DNA from: JAQGMV01 sp035626595
GTDB taxonomy: Bacteria > Pseudomonadota > Gammaproteobacteria > Burkholderiales > SG8-41
Assembly (NCBI GenBank): GCA_035626595.1
Contig: DASPNJ010000139.1
Coordinates: 68,789 to 132,788 of the forward strand
Reading direction: 5' to 3'
Length of the DNA: 64,000 bases
Every line of letters starts with the position of its first letter. Position 1 is the stretch's first letter. The translations under genes and the position numbers were made by a program. This document shows, piece after piece, positions 19,870 through 28,381 of this stretch. The notes below the pieces were generated by a model. The model did not search any database. It was given only the letters and a program-made list of their open reading frames with translations, and was not told where the DNA came from.

Positions 19870-21801
19870 TTACGCCGCGGTCGTCGCGAAAAACGCCACC
19901 GCGTCGGCTTCGACGCGCGTGCGCCGCATCGGCGGCAGGCTCTGGAGGATGCGCCGGCCGTAGCTTTTACTGAAGAGCCGCGGATCGCAGATCATCAGCA
20001 CGCCGCGATCGCTCTCGTCGCGTATCAATCGCCCTGCCCCCTGCTTGAGCGTGATCACGGCATGCGGAAGCTGATGCTCGAGGAACGCGTTGTGTCCTTC
20101 CTGATTCATCTTGTCGATGCGCGCGGCAAGCACCGGATCGTCCGGCGCGGAGAACGGCAGTTTGTCGATCACGACGAGCGAGAGCGCCTCGCCGCGCACA
20201 TCCACACCTTCCCAGAACGACTGGCTGCCCACCAGCACCGCGTCGCCGAGCTTGCGAAAGCGCTCGAGCAGCTCGGAGCGCGAACCCTGGCCCTGCATGA
20301 GCAGCGGGTAGCCCAGTCCCCGCCGCGCGAACGCGTCCTGTAACAGCGCATGCGCCTCGCGCATCGCGCGCAGGCTGGTGAACAGCAGGAACGCCCGGCC
20401 GCCGCTCGCTTCGATCACGGGGACCGCGGCTTCGACGACCGCGCGCGTGTGCTCCGGCGTGTTCGGCTCGGGCAGCCGCGGGGGCACGTACAGGAGTGCC
20501 TGGCGCTCGTAATCGAACGGGCTGCCCCAGCTCTGCGTCTGCGCGTCGGCAAGCCCGAGTGCGCCGCAGTAATGCGTGAAATCGCCGGCGACCGACAACG
20601 TCGCAGACGTGAAGATCCACGCGCGCGCGCTTTCGCGCACCTGGCGCGAAAAGAGCTCGGCGACGGAAAGCGGCGTGGAATGCAGGTGTACCGCGTGCGT
20701 GAAGAGCTCCAGCCACTTCACGCGCTCGCCATCGACGCCGCTGCGCCAGCGTTCGAGCCGCTCGGCGAGGTCGAGCACGCGCTCGTGGCAGCGCTGCAGC
20801 GGTTCGCTGCGTTCGGCGTGCGGCACGAGCTGCGTCTGAAGCGCGTCCAGCCGCGCGAGCACCTGTGCGAGGGCGTCGTGAAAATCCCGGTTCCTTTCGA
20901 GCGCGCGCATCGGCACGCGCCCGGAGTCCTCGCGAAATGCGAGCCGCAGATCGCGCGCCGCTTTCTCCAGCGCACGCGCCGCTTCGGGCAGCTCGCGGCT
21001 GTCCTTCGCGGCCACCGCCGCCTCGAGGACCGTATCGCGCGCAAGCGTCACGACCTGCGCGCTGGATACGCTCTCGCCGAAGAAGATCGTCGCGGTCTCC
21101 GGGATCTGGTGCGCCTCGTCGAAAATCACCGTGTTGCACGCCGGCAGGAGCTCGCCCACGCCTTCGTCGCGCAGCATGAGGTCGGCGAAAAAGAGATGAT
21201 GGTTGACGACGACCACGTCCGCTTCGAACGCCTGCTTGCGCGCCTGCATGACGAAACAGCGGTCGAAGTGCTTGCAGTCCGAGCCGAGGCAGTTCTCGCG
21301 GGTGGAGGTCACCTGCGACCAGATCGACGCTGATTCCGACACGGCGTCGCAGTCGGCGCGATCGCCGGTCTGGGTCGTGCGCGCGAACCGCTCGATGTGG
21401 GCGAGATCCTGCACATCCTGGCGGTTCGCGAACCGGCCGTCGGCGGCGGCGCGCTCCAGATGGTAGTGACAGACGTAGTTCGCGCGGCCTTTGAGCAGTG
21501 CAACGGTGACCGGCAGCTTGAGCGCCTTGCGCACGGTCGGAATGTCGCGATCGAAAAGCTGGTCCTGGAGCGTCTTGGTGCCGGTGGAGATGATCACCTT
21601 GCCGCCGGAACGCAGCGCCGGCGAGAGGTATGCGAACGTTTTTCCGGTGCCGGTTCCGGCTTCAGCGACGAGCACGCTGCGGTTCTCGATCGCGGCAGCG
21701 ACCGCGCGCGCCATGTCGGCCTGCAGCGGCCGCGCGCGGAACTCCGGCACCACGCGTGCGAGCGCGCCGTCATCGGCGAATACGGGATCGATCTCGAGCA
21801 T
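19870..21801 (-). CDS. yoaA: DinG-family ATP-dependent DNA helicase (YoaA-type)
   Basis: XPD-like superfamily 2 helicase acting in DNA repair. 643 residues from ATG 21801. Walker A is E-A-G-T-G-T-G-K-T (about 47-55); Walker B/DEAH is V-I-F-D-E-A-H. Four spaced cysteines (C-H-Y-H-L, then N-C-L-G-S-D-C-K-H-F-D-R-C) look like the Fe-S domain. The C-terminal helicase motifs Q-S-F-W-E-G-V-D and Q-G-A-G-R-L-I-R are intact. The frame extends to GTG 21831, but those ten codons contain TAGTAT/TATACA elements that look like a promoter, so 21801 is preferred. Length favours YoaA over the longer DinG. Confidence -1.
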   Translation of the reverse strand: MLEIDPVFADDGALARVVPEFRARPLQADMARAVAAAIENRSVLVAEAGTGTGKTFAYLSPALRSGGKVIISTGTKTLQDQLFDRDIPTVRKALKLPVTVALLKGRANYVCHYHLERAAADGRFANRQDVQDLAHIERFARTTQTGDRADCDAVSESASIWSQVTSTRENCLGSDCKHFDRCFVMQARKQAFEADVVVVNHHLFFADLMLRDEGVGELLPACNTVIFDEAHQIPETATIFFGESVSSAQVVTLARDTVLEAAVAAKDSRELPEAARALEKAARDLRLAFREDSGRVPMRALERNRDFHDALAQVLARLDALQTQLVPHAERSEPLQRCHERVLDLAERLERWRSGVDGERVKWLELFTHAVHLHSTPLSVAELFSRQVRESARAWIFTSATLSVAGDFTHYCGALGLADAQTQSWGSPFDYERQALLYVPPRLPEPNTPEHTRAVVEAAVPVIEASGGRAFLLFTSLRAMREAHALLQDAFARRGLGYPLLMQGQGSRSELLERFRKLGDAVLVGSQSFWEGVDVRGEALSLVVIDKLPFSAPDDPVLAARIDKMNQEGHNAFLEHQLPHAVITLKQGAGRLIRDESDRGVLMICDPRLFSKSYGRRILQSLPPMRRTRVEADAVAFFATTAA

Positions 21802-21950
21802 CGGGAGCGATACTACTGTATACTTCGCCACTTCCGTGCGCTTTGCCGATCAGCGCACCGGTCCGGAAATCTCCGTTTCTTTCCCCTGATTCGTCTGCCT
21901 TGATTGGTGTCCCTCGACTTTGAGCGACAGGCCGTCGCTTGGAGTTCGTA

Positions 21951-23090
21951 GTGAACACTGAAAATCAATTCGCCGGGCTCGGCCTGGCCGAACCGCTGCT
22001 GCGCGCCGTTTGCGACGCCGGCTATTCCATTCCCACGCCGATACAGGCGAAAGCCATTCCGCTCGTGCTCGCCGGCGGCGACCTGCTCGCAGCGGCGCAA
22101 ACCGGAACCGGCAAGACCGCGGGATTCGTCCTGCCGATCCTGCACCGGCTGCACACTCAGCCGGCAAACGTGCGGCCGGGCCGTCCGCGCTGCCTCGTGC
22201 TCACGCCCACCCGCGAGCTCGCCGCCCAGGTCGAAGAGTCCGTGCGCACCTACGGCAAGTACGTGCCGGTGAAATCGATGGTGATGTTCGGCGGCGTCGG
22301 CTTTCAGCCGCAGGCCGCGCAGCTTCGCAAGCGCGTCGACATGCTCGTCGCGACCCCCGGACGCCTGCTCGACCACGCCGGCCAGCGCACCGTCGATCTG
22401 TCGGGCATCGAGATCCTCGTCCTCGACGAAGGCGATCGCATGCTCGACATGGGCTTCATCCACGATATCAAACGCGTGCTGGCGCTGCTGCCCAAGACGC
22501 GGCAGAGCATGCTCTTCTCGGCGACGTTTTCCGAGGACGTGCGGGCACTCGCGGCGAAGCTCCTGAACAATCCCGGCTGCGTGGACGTCGCGCCGCGCAA
22601 CACCGCTTCGGAGCTCGTGCAGCAAAGCGTGCACATGATCTCCAAAGAAAAGAAGCGCGACCTGCTCTCCCACCTCATCCGCAAGCACGAGTGGCGCCAG
22701 GTGCTCGTCTTCACGCGCACCAAGCACGGCGCGAACCGCCTCGCCGAGAAGCTCGAGAAAGACGGCATCCGCAGCGCGGCGATCCACGGCAACAAGAGCC
22801 AGTCGGCGCGCACGCGCGCGTTGACCGATTTCAAGAACGGCAGGGTGCCGGTGCTCGTCGCGACCGATATCGCCGCACGCGGACTCGATATCCAGGAGCT
22901 GCCGCACGTGGTGAACTTCGAGCTGCCGAACGTGCCGGAAGATTACGTGCACCGCATCGGCCGCACTGGCCGCGCGGGCGTGAGCGGCGCCGCGGTGTCA
23001 CTCGTCGATCGGGACGAGATCCAGCTTCTGCGCGATATCGAGAAGCTCATCAAACGGCCGATCGAGCGCATCACCGTCGACGGCTTCTAG
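21951..23090 (+). CDS. rhlE: RhlE-type DEAD-box RNA helicase (DEGD variant)
   Basis: ATP-dependent RNA helicase for ribosome assembly and RNA turnover. 379 residues: Q motif (T-P-I-Q), A-Q-T-G-T-G-K-T, P-T-R-E-L-A, motif III S-A-T, and H-R-I-G-R-T-G-R near the end. Motif II reads D-E-G-D instead of D-E-A-D (A to G), a mild substitution. The basic C-terminal tail common in RhlE is missing, so the protein is nearly the bare core. GTG 21951 is chosen because GGAG (21941-21944) precedes it at 6 nt; a TTG 12 nt upstream is unlikely. A leader of up to about 120 nt separates it from the divergent helicase. Confidence -1.
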   Translation: MNTENQFAGLGLAEPLLRAVCDAGYSIPTPIQAKAIPLVLAGGDLLAAAQTGTGKTAGFVLPILHRLHTQPANVRPGRPRCLVLTPTRELAAQVEESVRTYGKYVPVKSMVMFGGVGFQPQAAQLRKRVDMLVATPGRLLDHAGQRTVDLSGIEILVLDEGDRMLDMGFIHDIKRVLALLPKTRQSMLFSATFSEDVRALAAKLLNNPGCVDVAPRNTASELVQQSVHMISKEKKRDLLSHLIRKHEWRQVLVFTRTKHGANRLAEKLEKDGIRSAAIHGNKSQSARTRALTDFKNGRVPVLVATDIAARGLDIQELPHVVNFELPNVPEDYVHRIGRTGRAGVSGAAVSLVDRDEIQLLRDIEKLIKRPIERITVDGF

Positions 23091-23097
23091 ACGTCAC

Positions 23098-23151
23098 GCC
23101 CCGCGCAAGCGGGGCCTCGATGGAACGTTCCGGAGTCCCGCGTTCGCGGGA
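23098..23151. repeat. Paired GC-rich hairpins after rhlE
   Basis: GCCCCGC-GCAA-GCGGGGC (23098-23115) and TCCCGCG-TT-CGCGGGA (23136-23151), both perfect. Together they resemble the CGTCATTCC-type REP element at 8231-8295. There is no U-tract; the element probably marks the rhlE 3' end. Confidence -1.
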
Positions 23152-23171
23152 ATGCCGGATATGCTCTACCC

Positions 23172-23903
23172 GTGGAAAAAGTCAGACTCTCGAAGCTGAT
23201 GGCCGCGCAGGGGCTGTGCTCGCGGCGCGAGGCCGACAGCTACATCGAGCGCGGGTGGGTTTTCGTCGACGGCGAGCGCGTGAGCGAGCTCGGCACGAAG
23301 ATCTACCCCAATCAGCGCATCACGCTCTCGCGCGCGGCCGCGGCCGAACAGACGGCGCGCGTGACGATCCTCCTCAATAAGCCGATCGGCTACGTTTCCG
23401 GACAGCCCGAGCCCGGCTACACGCCGGCGGTGACGCTCGTCACACGCGAATCGCACTGGAAGGACGATCGCAGCGCGACCCGCTTTCATCCCTCGCATTT
23501 GAAAGGTCTCGCGCCGGCGGGCCGCCTCGACATCGACTCGCAGGGCTTGCTGGTGCTCACGCAGGACGGACGCATTGCGCGGCAGTTGATCGGCCAGGAG
23601 AGCGAGATCGAGAAGGAATATCTGGTCCGGGTCGAAGGTAAGCTCTCCGCACAGGGCCTCGCGCTGCTCAACCACGGCTTGAGCCTCGACGGCGCAGCGC
23701 TGAAACCCGCACGTGTCGCGTGGCAGAACCGCGAGCAGCTCCGGTTCATCCTGCAGGAAGGCAAGAAGCGCCAGATCCGCCGCATGTGCGAGCTGGTCGG
23801 CCTCGAAGTGACGGGGCTCAAACGCGTGCGGATCGGCCGCGTGCGGCTCGGCGATCTGCCGGTCGGCCAGTGGCGCTATCTGCGTTCCGACGAGCCGTTC
23901 TAG
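23172..23903 (+). CDS. rluF: RsuA/RluF-family rRNA pseudouridine synthase
   Basis: A 243-residue pseudouridine synthase. An N-terminal S4 domain (L-S-K-L-M-A-A-Q-G-L-C-S-R-R-E-A, about 5-20) binds RNA. The catalytic motif is G-R-L-D-I-D-S-Q-G-L-L (Asp near 120), and the C terminus has K-K-R-Q-I-R-R-M-C. The opening and the insert between N-K-P-I-G and the catalytic loop look like RluF (23S U2604), but RluB, RluE and RsuA are close relatives, so the target is inferred. The start is GTG 23172; TATGCT lies 6 nt upstream and no Shine-Dalgarno is visible. Confidence -1.
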   Translation: MEKVRLSKLMAAQGLCSRREADSYIERGWVFVDGERVSELGTKIYPNQRITLSRAAAAEQTARVTILLNKPIGYVSGQPEPGYTPAVTLVTRESHWKDDRSATRFHPSHLKGLAPAGRLDIDSQGLLVLTQDGRIARQLIGQESEIEKEYLVRVEGKLSAQGLALLNHGLSLDGAALKPARVAWQNREQLRFILQEGKKRQIRRMCELVGLEVTGLKRVRIGRVRLGDLPVGQWRYLRSDEPF

Positions 23904-23949
23904 CCGCGGTACTCCCCTTGCATCACGCCGGGGAACGCAAACGTTCCCG

Positions 23950-25023
23950 ATGGGCATGATCCGAATCGGCATCTCCGGCTGGCGCTACGAGCCGTGGCGC
24001 GGCGTCTTTTATCCGAAAGACCTTGCGCAGCGGCGCGAGCTCGAGTTCGCTTCGCGCGCCTTTCCGACGATCGAGCTGAACGGCTCGTTCTATTCGCTCC
24101 AGCATCCGGCGAGCTACCAGACGTGGTACGACGAGACGCCGGACGACTTCGTTTTCGCCATCAAGGGCGGACGCTACATCACCCACCTGCTGAGGCTGAA
24201 GAACTGCGAGAGCGCGATGGCCAACTTTTTCGCCTCCGGCATATTCAATCTGTGCGAGAAAACGGGACCGTTCCTGTGGCAGTTTCCGCCGCAGTTTCGC
24301 TACGACGAGGAGCGCTTCGAAAATTTCTTCCGCGCGTTGCCGCGGGACTACGAAGCCGCGCTCAAGCTCGCACGCAGGCGTGACGCGCGGATGACCGGGC
24401 GCTGCCGGCTCGCGATCGACTGCAACCGGCCGCTGCGTCACGCCGTCGAGATCCGGCACGAGAGCTTCGTCGACGAGCGCTTCATCGCGCAGCTTCGGCG
24501 CCATCGCATCGCGCTCGTGGTCGCGGATACCGCCGGCAAATGGCCCTACTACGAAGACGTCACCGCGGATTTCATGTACATCCGTTTGCACGGCGATGCC
24601 GAGCTCTATGTCAGCGGCTATACGGACGCTGCGCTCGAGCGCTGGGCGCAGCGCATCCGCGCGTGGGCCGGCGGAGCCGAGCCGGACGATGCGAAGCGCA
24701 TCTCGGAGAAAGCGCCGCCGCGCCGCCGCTCGCGCGACGTGTACTGCTACTTCGACAACGACGTGAAGGTCCGCGCCCCGATCGACGCCCACAACCTCAT
24801 GCGCAAGCTCGGCCTGCCGGTGAAGGTCCATGCGGCGGTCGTCGCCGAAACGCCCGAATCGTTCGTACCCGAAGCGCTCGACGCGCTGCCGTACGCGTTG
24901 CCGCGGCAGGATACGCGCTGGCATTTCGGTCCGCGCGTGAGCGCGGCCGCCGCGCGACGGCTTGCGAGCCGTGCGGGACCGGGCGCCAAAGCACACCCGG
25001 AGCGCACGCGGAGGAACCCGTGA
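23950..25023 (+). CDS. DUF72 (YecE-like) TIM-barrel protein
   Basis: A 357-residue DUF72 protein, opening R-I-G-I-S-G-W-R-Y-E-P-W-R-G and F-Y-P, with E-L-N-G-S-F-Y, F-A-I-K-G, Q-F-P-P and E-I-R-H-E-S-F as family motifs. The fold is a TIM barrel with no settled function. A C-terminal stretch Y-C-Y-F-D-N-D holds conserved acidic residues. ATG 23950 and ATG 23956 are both possible. The 3' end overlaps the next gene by GTGA, so the two are translationally coupled. Confidence -1.
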   Translation: MGMIRIGISGWRYEPWRGVFYPKDLAQRRELEFASRAFPTIELNGSFYSLQHPASYQTWYDETPDDFVFAIKGGRYITHLLRLKNCESAMANFFASGIFNLCEKTGPFLWQFPPQFRYDEERFENFFRALPRDYEAALKLARRRDARMTGRCRLAIDCNRPLRHAVEIRHESFVDERFIAQLRRHRIALVVADTAGKWPYYEDVTADFMYIRLHGDAELYVSGYTDAALERWAQRIRAWAGGAEPDDAKRISEKAPPRRRSRDVYCYFDNDVKVRAPIDAHNLMRKLGLPVKVHAAVVAETPESFVPEALDALPYALPRQDTRWHFGPRVSAAAARRLASRAGPGAKAHPERTRRNP

Positions 25024-25484
25024 GCGTGGGACGACACGACCGCGTGCGCGCGCACACCGCGCACGCGGTGAACGCCGCGATCGACGACGCGATGCGCGAC
25101 CGGCTGTTCGCCTACAGTACGTGCAGCGACGAGGAGATTTCGGCGCGGCTCGACGCGCTCGACGACGAATGGGATATCGAGCGCTACCTCGAAGTCCTGG
25201 CGCCGGGCTTCGCGCTGGCAGGACTCGCGCTCGGCCTCGTGCGCGACCGCCGGTGGCTCATCTTGTCCGGCGGTGTGCTCGCGTTTCTCCTGCAGCATGC
25301 GGTGCAGGGCTGGTGCCCTCCCCTCGCCGTGCTTCGGCGCATCGGCGTGCGCACGCGGCGCGAGATCGACGAGGAGCGCTATGCGTTGAAAGCGCTGCGC
25401 GGCGATTTCTCCGGCCTGCCGCCGGACGCGCCGCGCAACCGCGTCACCCGTATCGACAGCGTGCTGGACGCGGTCAGGAGCTAG
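25020..25484 (+). CDS. Small membrane protein with DUF2892-like domain
   Basis: 154 residues. The N-terminal half is hydrophilic (about 1-58, acidic). Residues about 60-105 form two membrane helices with G-W-C-P-P, resembling the DUF2892 pattern that ends C-P-L, followed by R-I-G-V-R-T-R-R-E-I-D-E-E-R-Y-A-L-K-A-L-R-G-D. GTG 25020 overlaps the DUF72 stop and follows GAGG. Function unknown; the fixed overlap suggests a partner role for the DUF72 protein. Confidence -1.
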   Translation: MSVGRHDRVRAHTAHAVNAAIDDAMRDRLFAYSTCSDEEISARLDALDDEWDIERYLEVLAPGFALAGLALGLVRDRRWLILSGGVLAFLLQHAVQGWCPPLAVLRRIGVRTRREIDEERYALKALRGDFSGLPPDAPRNRVTRIDSVLDAVRS

Positions 25485-25499
25485 ACCTCGCACGGAGGG

Positions 25500-25532
25500 C
25501 CGTTCATCCTTCGACAAGCTCAGGACGAACGG
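25500..25532. repeat. Stem-loop repeat with conserved TCGACAAGCT loop
   Basis: GTTCATCCT and AGGACGAAC arms (8 of 9 pairs) enclose TCGACAAGCTC. The same loop with different but complementary arms occurs at 37364-37394 and 37406-37433, so the arms covary. It lies after the DUF2892-like gene. Confidence -1.
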
Positions 25533-25563
25533 ATCACAATGGCTGCCTCATCCAGGGACAGTC

Positions 25564-26343
25564 ATGAGAATCCTCGCGTTCGCTCTTAGCGTTATCGCAC
25601 TCACGCTCGGCACTGCACGCGCCGCTGACAGGGTCATCGACATTCCTACGCGGCCCGGCGTGACGCAGCGGTTCGTGCTGATCTCGCCCCCGGATGCGAA
25701 GGCAGCTGTCGTGCTCTTCGCCGGCGGTCACGGCGGGCTGCAAATCAGCGATTCGGGCGCGTTCGCCTGGGGCCGCGGCAACTTCCTCGTGCGCAGCGCA
25801 CCGCTTTTCGCGCGGCAGCAGCTCGTGGTAGCCATCATCGATGCGCCGTCCGACAGGCAATCGCATCCCTACCTGATGGGCTTTCGGCAGACACCCGAGC
25901 ACGCCGCGGATGTGAAGGCGGTGATCGCTTGGCTGCGCGAGCACACCAAGCTGCCGGTATGGCTCGTCGGCACGAGCCGCGGCACCCAATCGGCGGCGGG
26001 CGTAGCGGTGCAACTTGGCGGGACGCACGGACCGGACGGGCTCGTCCTCACCGCCACGCTGTTCGGGGATGCGCGGGGCAGGCCCGTTCCGGAAATGCCC
26101 GTCGACTCACTCCGAATTCCGGTGCTCGTGGTCCATCACGAGCAGGACGAATGTCGCTACACGCTGTTCCGCGACGCGCCACAGCTCATGGATAAGCTCA
26201 CCGCCGCTCCGCGCAAGGAGCTCGTCTCGTTCCGTGGCGGTGAGAGCTACGGCAACCCGTGCGAAGGGCAGGCGTATCACGGCTTCAGGGGGCTCGAGGA
26301 GGACGTGGTCTCGCGCATTTCGAGCTGGATCCTCACGAAGTAG
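25564..26343 (+). CDS. Exported alpha/beta hydrolase of unknown substrate
   Basis: 259 residues with a signal peptide (about 1-20, ending A-R-A-A), so probably periplasmic. The nucleophile elbow is G-T-S-R-G (Ser138). A plausible Asp is in H-E-Q-D-E-C and a His in A-Y-H-G-F, completing a triad. A Gly-rich F-A-G-G-H-G-G after the first strands fits an oxyanion region. ATG 25564 has no strong Shine-Dalgarno. No operon partner is evident; substrate unknown. Confidence -1.
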   Translation: MRILAFALSVIALTLGTARAADRVIDIPTRPGVTQRFVLISPPDAKAAVVLFAGGHGGLQISDSGAFAWGRGNFLVRSAPLFARQQLVVAIIDAPSDRQSHPYLMGFRQTPEHAADVKAVIAWLREHTKLPVWLVGTSRGTQSAAGVAVQLGGTHGPDGLVLTATLFGDARGRPVPEMPVDSLRIPVLVVHHEQDECRYTLFRDAPQLMDKLTAAPRKELVSFRGGESYGNPCEGQAYHGFRGLEEDVVSRISSWILTK

Positions 26344-26402
26344 ATGCAGATCGCGTTGTAAGCCGTTGCGAGATATGCAGATGTCCTCTATAGTCCGCCG
26401 CG

Positions 26403-26978
26403 ATGAGGACCTTGCTGCTGGCACTCGCGGCGCTCTACATCGCCGGATGCGCATCGACGCCGACCACCCGCTCGCGGCCTGCACCGCGCCCGGTCCCCAT
26501 CGCGAAGCCGGCGCCCGCCCCGTCACCGGCGCCTGATGCGCTCCCCGCCCCCCCGGCCCCGGTGACACTGTCCCCGCGTGCCTTCGACGAAATTGCGGCG
26601 GCCCGTACGCGGGAGCTGGCGCTGCATGCACTGGCCCATGTCGGCGTGCCCTATCGCTACGGTGGAACCTCCCCGGAGAGCGGGTTCGACTGCAGCGGAC
26701 TGGTTTATTACGTGTTTCGTAACGGCCTGGGGCTCGCGCTGCCCCGCAATACCCAGGCTTTGAGCGAAGTCGGCGAACCAGTGCCGACAGAGGCGTTGGA
26801 ACCGGGTGATCTCGTCTTCTTCGATACGATGCGCAAGCCCTACTCGCACGTGGGGATCTATCTCGGGGATTACCGGTTCATCCACGCACCGACGACCGGC
26901 GGCCGGGTCGAGCTGGTAGACCTGCGGCACCAGTACTGGCGCACGCGCTTCAACGGCGCCCGCCGTCTCTCCCTCTAG
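26403..26978 (+). CDS. NlpC/P60-family peptidoglycan endopeptidase lipoprotein
   Basis: 191-residue cell-wall hydrolase cutting D-Glu/Dap links in stem peptides. The signal ends I-A-G-C (lipobox Cys16), followed by a Pro/Ala-rich linker (about 20-60) and the NlpC/P60 domain with Cys97 (F-D-C-S-G), His149 (Y-S-H-V-G-I-Y) and a third polar residue in F-I-H-A-P. The protein resembles Spr/MepS. TATAGT ends 8 nt before ATG 26403 and there is no Shine-Dalgarno. The downstream neighbour is the iron-uptake gene with its own Fur box. Confidence -1.
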   Translation: MRTLLLALAALYIAGCASTPTTRSRPAPRPVPIAKPAPAPSPAPDALPAPPAPVTLSPRAFDEIAAARTRELALHALAHVGVPYRYGGTSPESGFDCSGLVYYVFRNGLGLALPRNTQALSEVGEPVPTEALEPGDLVFFDTMRKPYSHVGIYLGDYRFIHAPTTGGRVELVDLRHQYWRTRFNGARRLSL

Positions 26979-27030
26979 TACTTAATACCTTGCGCGTTCG
27001 TGTAGGAACGATTGTGAGCCGGCTTGTTAG

Positions 27031-27045
27031 TGAGAATCATTCTTG
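27031..27045. promoter_or_regulatory. Fur box upstream of fbpA
   Basis: TGAGAATCATTCTTG matches 13 of 15 positions of the palindrome TGAGAATCATTCTCA. It lies 46 nt before the fbpA start, where bound Fe-Fur would block transcription. AGAATCATTC is shared with the site at 30066-30080. Confidence -1.
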
Positions 27046-27090
27046 TTAGCATTCCGGCGCGACTTCTCAACACGCCGACCAAGGACTCGA

Positions 27091-28128
27091 ATGACCTCGA
27101 TCACCCGCAGTGCCTGCACGCTCGCCATCGCGACCCTCTTCACCTGCGCGCCTTTCACGGCTGCCGCGCAGGACAAGGTCCTGAACCTCTATTCATCACG
27201 CCATTACCAGACCGACGAAGCGCTCTACGCCAACTTCACGAAACAGGCGGGGATCAAGATCAACCGCATCGAGGCCGGCGAAGACCCGCTGATCGAGCGG
27301 CTCAAGAACGAAGGCGCCAACAGCCCCGGCGACGTGCTCGTGACCGTCGACGCCGGGCGCCTGTGGCGCGCCGAGCAGCTGGGCCTGCTCCAGCCGGTGA
27401 AATCGAAAGTGCTCGAAACGCGGCTGCCCGCGCACATGCGCGCGACCAACGACCAGTGGTTCGGCTTCTCGGCGCGCGCCCGCGTCATCGTCTACAACAA
27501 GGCGAGCGTCAACCCGGCCGACGTCCAGAACTACGAGGACCTCGCGAATCCGAAGATGAAAGGCAAGGTCTGCACGCGCTCCGGCAGCCACGTCTACAAC
27601 CTCTCGCTCATGAGCGCGCTCATCGAGCATTGGGGCGAGAAGCGCGCGGAGGAATGGGCCCGCGGCGTGGTCGCGAACTTCGCGCGCGCGCCCAAAGGCG
27701 GCGACACCGACCAGATCCGCGGCGTCGCATCGGGCGAATGCCAGGTGGCGATCAGCAACAGCTACTACTACGTGCGGCTGCTCAAGTCCGAGAAGCCAGA
27801 GGACAAGAAGGTGACGCAGGCGGTCGGACTGATCTGGCCGAACCAGAAGAGCTTCGGCACGCACATGAACATCTCGGGCGCGGGCGTGCTCAAGAACGCG
27901 CCGCACCGCGATGCGGCGGTGCGCTACCTCGAATATCTCGCGAGCGACAGCGCGCAGAGCTATTTCGCGAACGGCAACAACGAATGGCCGGTCGCGAAAG
28001 GCGTGAAGCTCGACAACGCCGCGCTCGCCTCGCTCGGCACGTTCAAGAGCGACACGCTCAATATCTCGGTGCTGGGCAAGAACCAGGCGCTCGCGCAGAA
28101 AATCTTCGACCGCGTAGGCTACAAGTAA
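27091..28128 (+). CDS. fbpA: Ferric-iron ABC transporter, periplasmic binding protein
   Basis: 345-residue Fe(III)-binding protein of the FbpA/FutA type. The signal peptide (about 1-26) ends A-A-A-Q. Mature motifs: L-Y-S-S-R-H-Y, whose Tyr is an iron ligand in FutA-type proteins, and S-Y-Y-Y in the second lobe (the paired iron-binding tyrosines). ATG 27091 is preceded by AAGGA; the upstream ATG at 27043 lies next to the Fur box and would spoil the signal peptide. The permease gene faces it on the opposite strand, and the ATPase is beyond that. Iron starvation should induce it through Fur. Confidence -1.
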   Translation: MTSITRSACTLAIATLFTCAPFTAAAQDKVLNLYSSRHYQTDEALYANFTKQAGIKINRIEAGEDPLIERLKNEGANSPGDVLVTVDAGRLWRAEQLGLLQPVKSKVLETRLPAHMRATNDQWFGFSARARVIVYNKASVNPADVQNYEDLANPKMKGKVCTRSGSHVYNLSLMSALIEHWGEKRAEEWARGVVANFARAPKGGDTDQIRGVASGECQVAISNSYYYVRLLKSEKPEDKKVTQAVGLIWPNQKSFGTHMNISGAGVLKNAPHRDAAVRYLEYLASDSAQSYFANGNNEWPVAKGVKLDNAALASLGTFKSDTLNISVLGKNQALAQKIFDRVGYK

Positions 28129-28220
28129 CGGTTTGGTTGCGGCAGAGACGATCCGTCGCACCTCATGGAGCCGCAAAACCGTTTTCCAAGCGCGAAACCC
28201 CGTTCGCGGCGGTCAGTCAA

Positions 28221-28255
28221 CACACGACAGACCGCACACGACAGACCGCACACGA
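28221..28255. repeat. 14-bp tandem repeat, 2.5 copies
   Basis: CACACGACAGACCG at 28221-28234 and 28235-28248, then CACACGA. It lies in the 253-bp gap between convergent fbpA and fbpB. There are no spacers of CRISPR type; a simple slippage repeat is likely. Confidence -1.
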
Positions 28256-28319
28256 ACGGCGCGCTTCGATGACTGCGGCTCAAATCGGCACGCCGGCTCA
28301 GCACTGCCGCAGAGGCGTA

Positions 28320-28337
28320 GGTGGGCACCAGCCCACC
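28320..28337. terminator. Hairpin between convergent fbpA and fbpB
   Basis: GGTGGGC, loop ACCA, GCCCACC: a perfect 7-bp stem. An imperfect GCGGGT/ACCCGC stem-loop follows at 28343-28367. Neither has a U-tract, so termination is only inferred from position. The rest of this gap shows no further recognisable gene. Confidence -1.
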
Positions 28338-28381
28338 GGCCGGCGGGTTGCGCTTCGCTGCACCCGCTCACGCGCCGCGCG

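Noticed and set aside
21811..21826. LexA-like CTGT half site upstream of the YoaA-type helicase
   Set aside because: The second ACAG half at N8 spacing is missing, so the site does not match CTGT-N8-ACAG.
23172..23903. 16S-specific RsuA assignment
   Set aside because: The N-terminal and insert patterns look closer to RluF, but the assignment within the RsuA family remains uncertain, so only a moderate claim is kept.
28221..28255. Possible CRISPR-like repeat
   Set aside because: The 14-bp units are directly adjacent with no unique spacers; no cas genes are present. It is a simple tandem repeat.
28119..28328. 69-codon minus-strand frame between fbpA and fbpB
   Set aside because: It consists largely of the tandem repeat and lacks a ribosome-binding site or any plausible fold.
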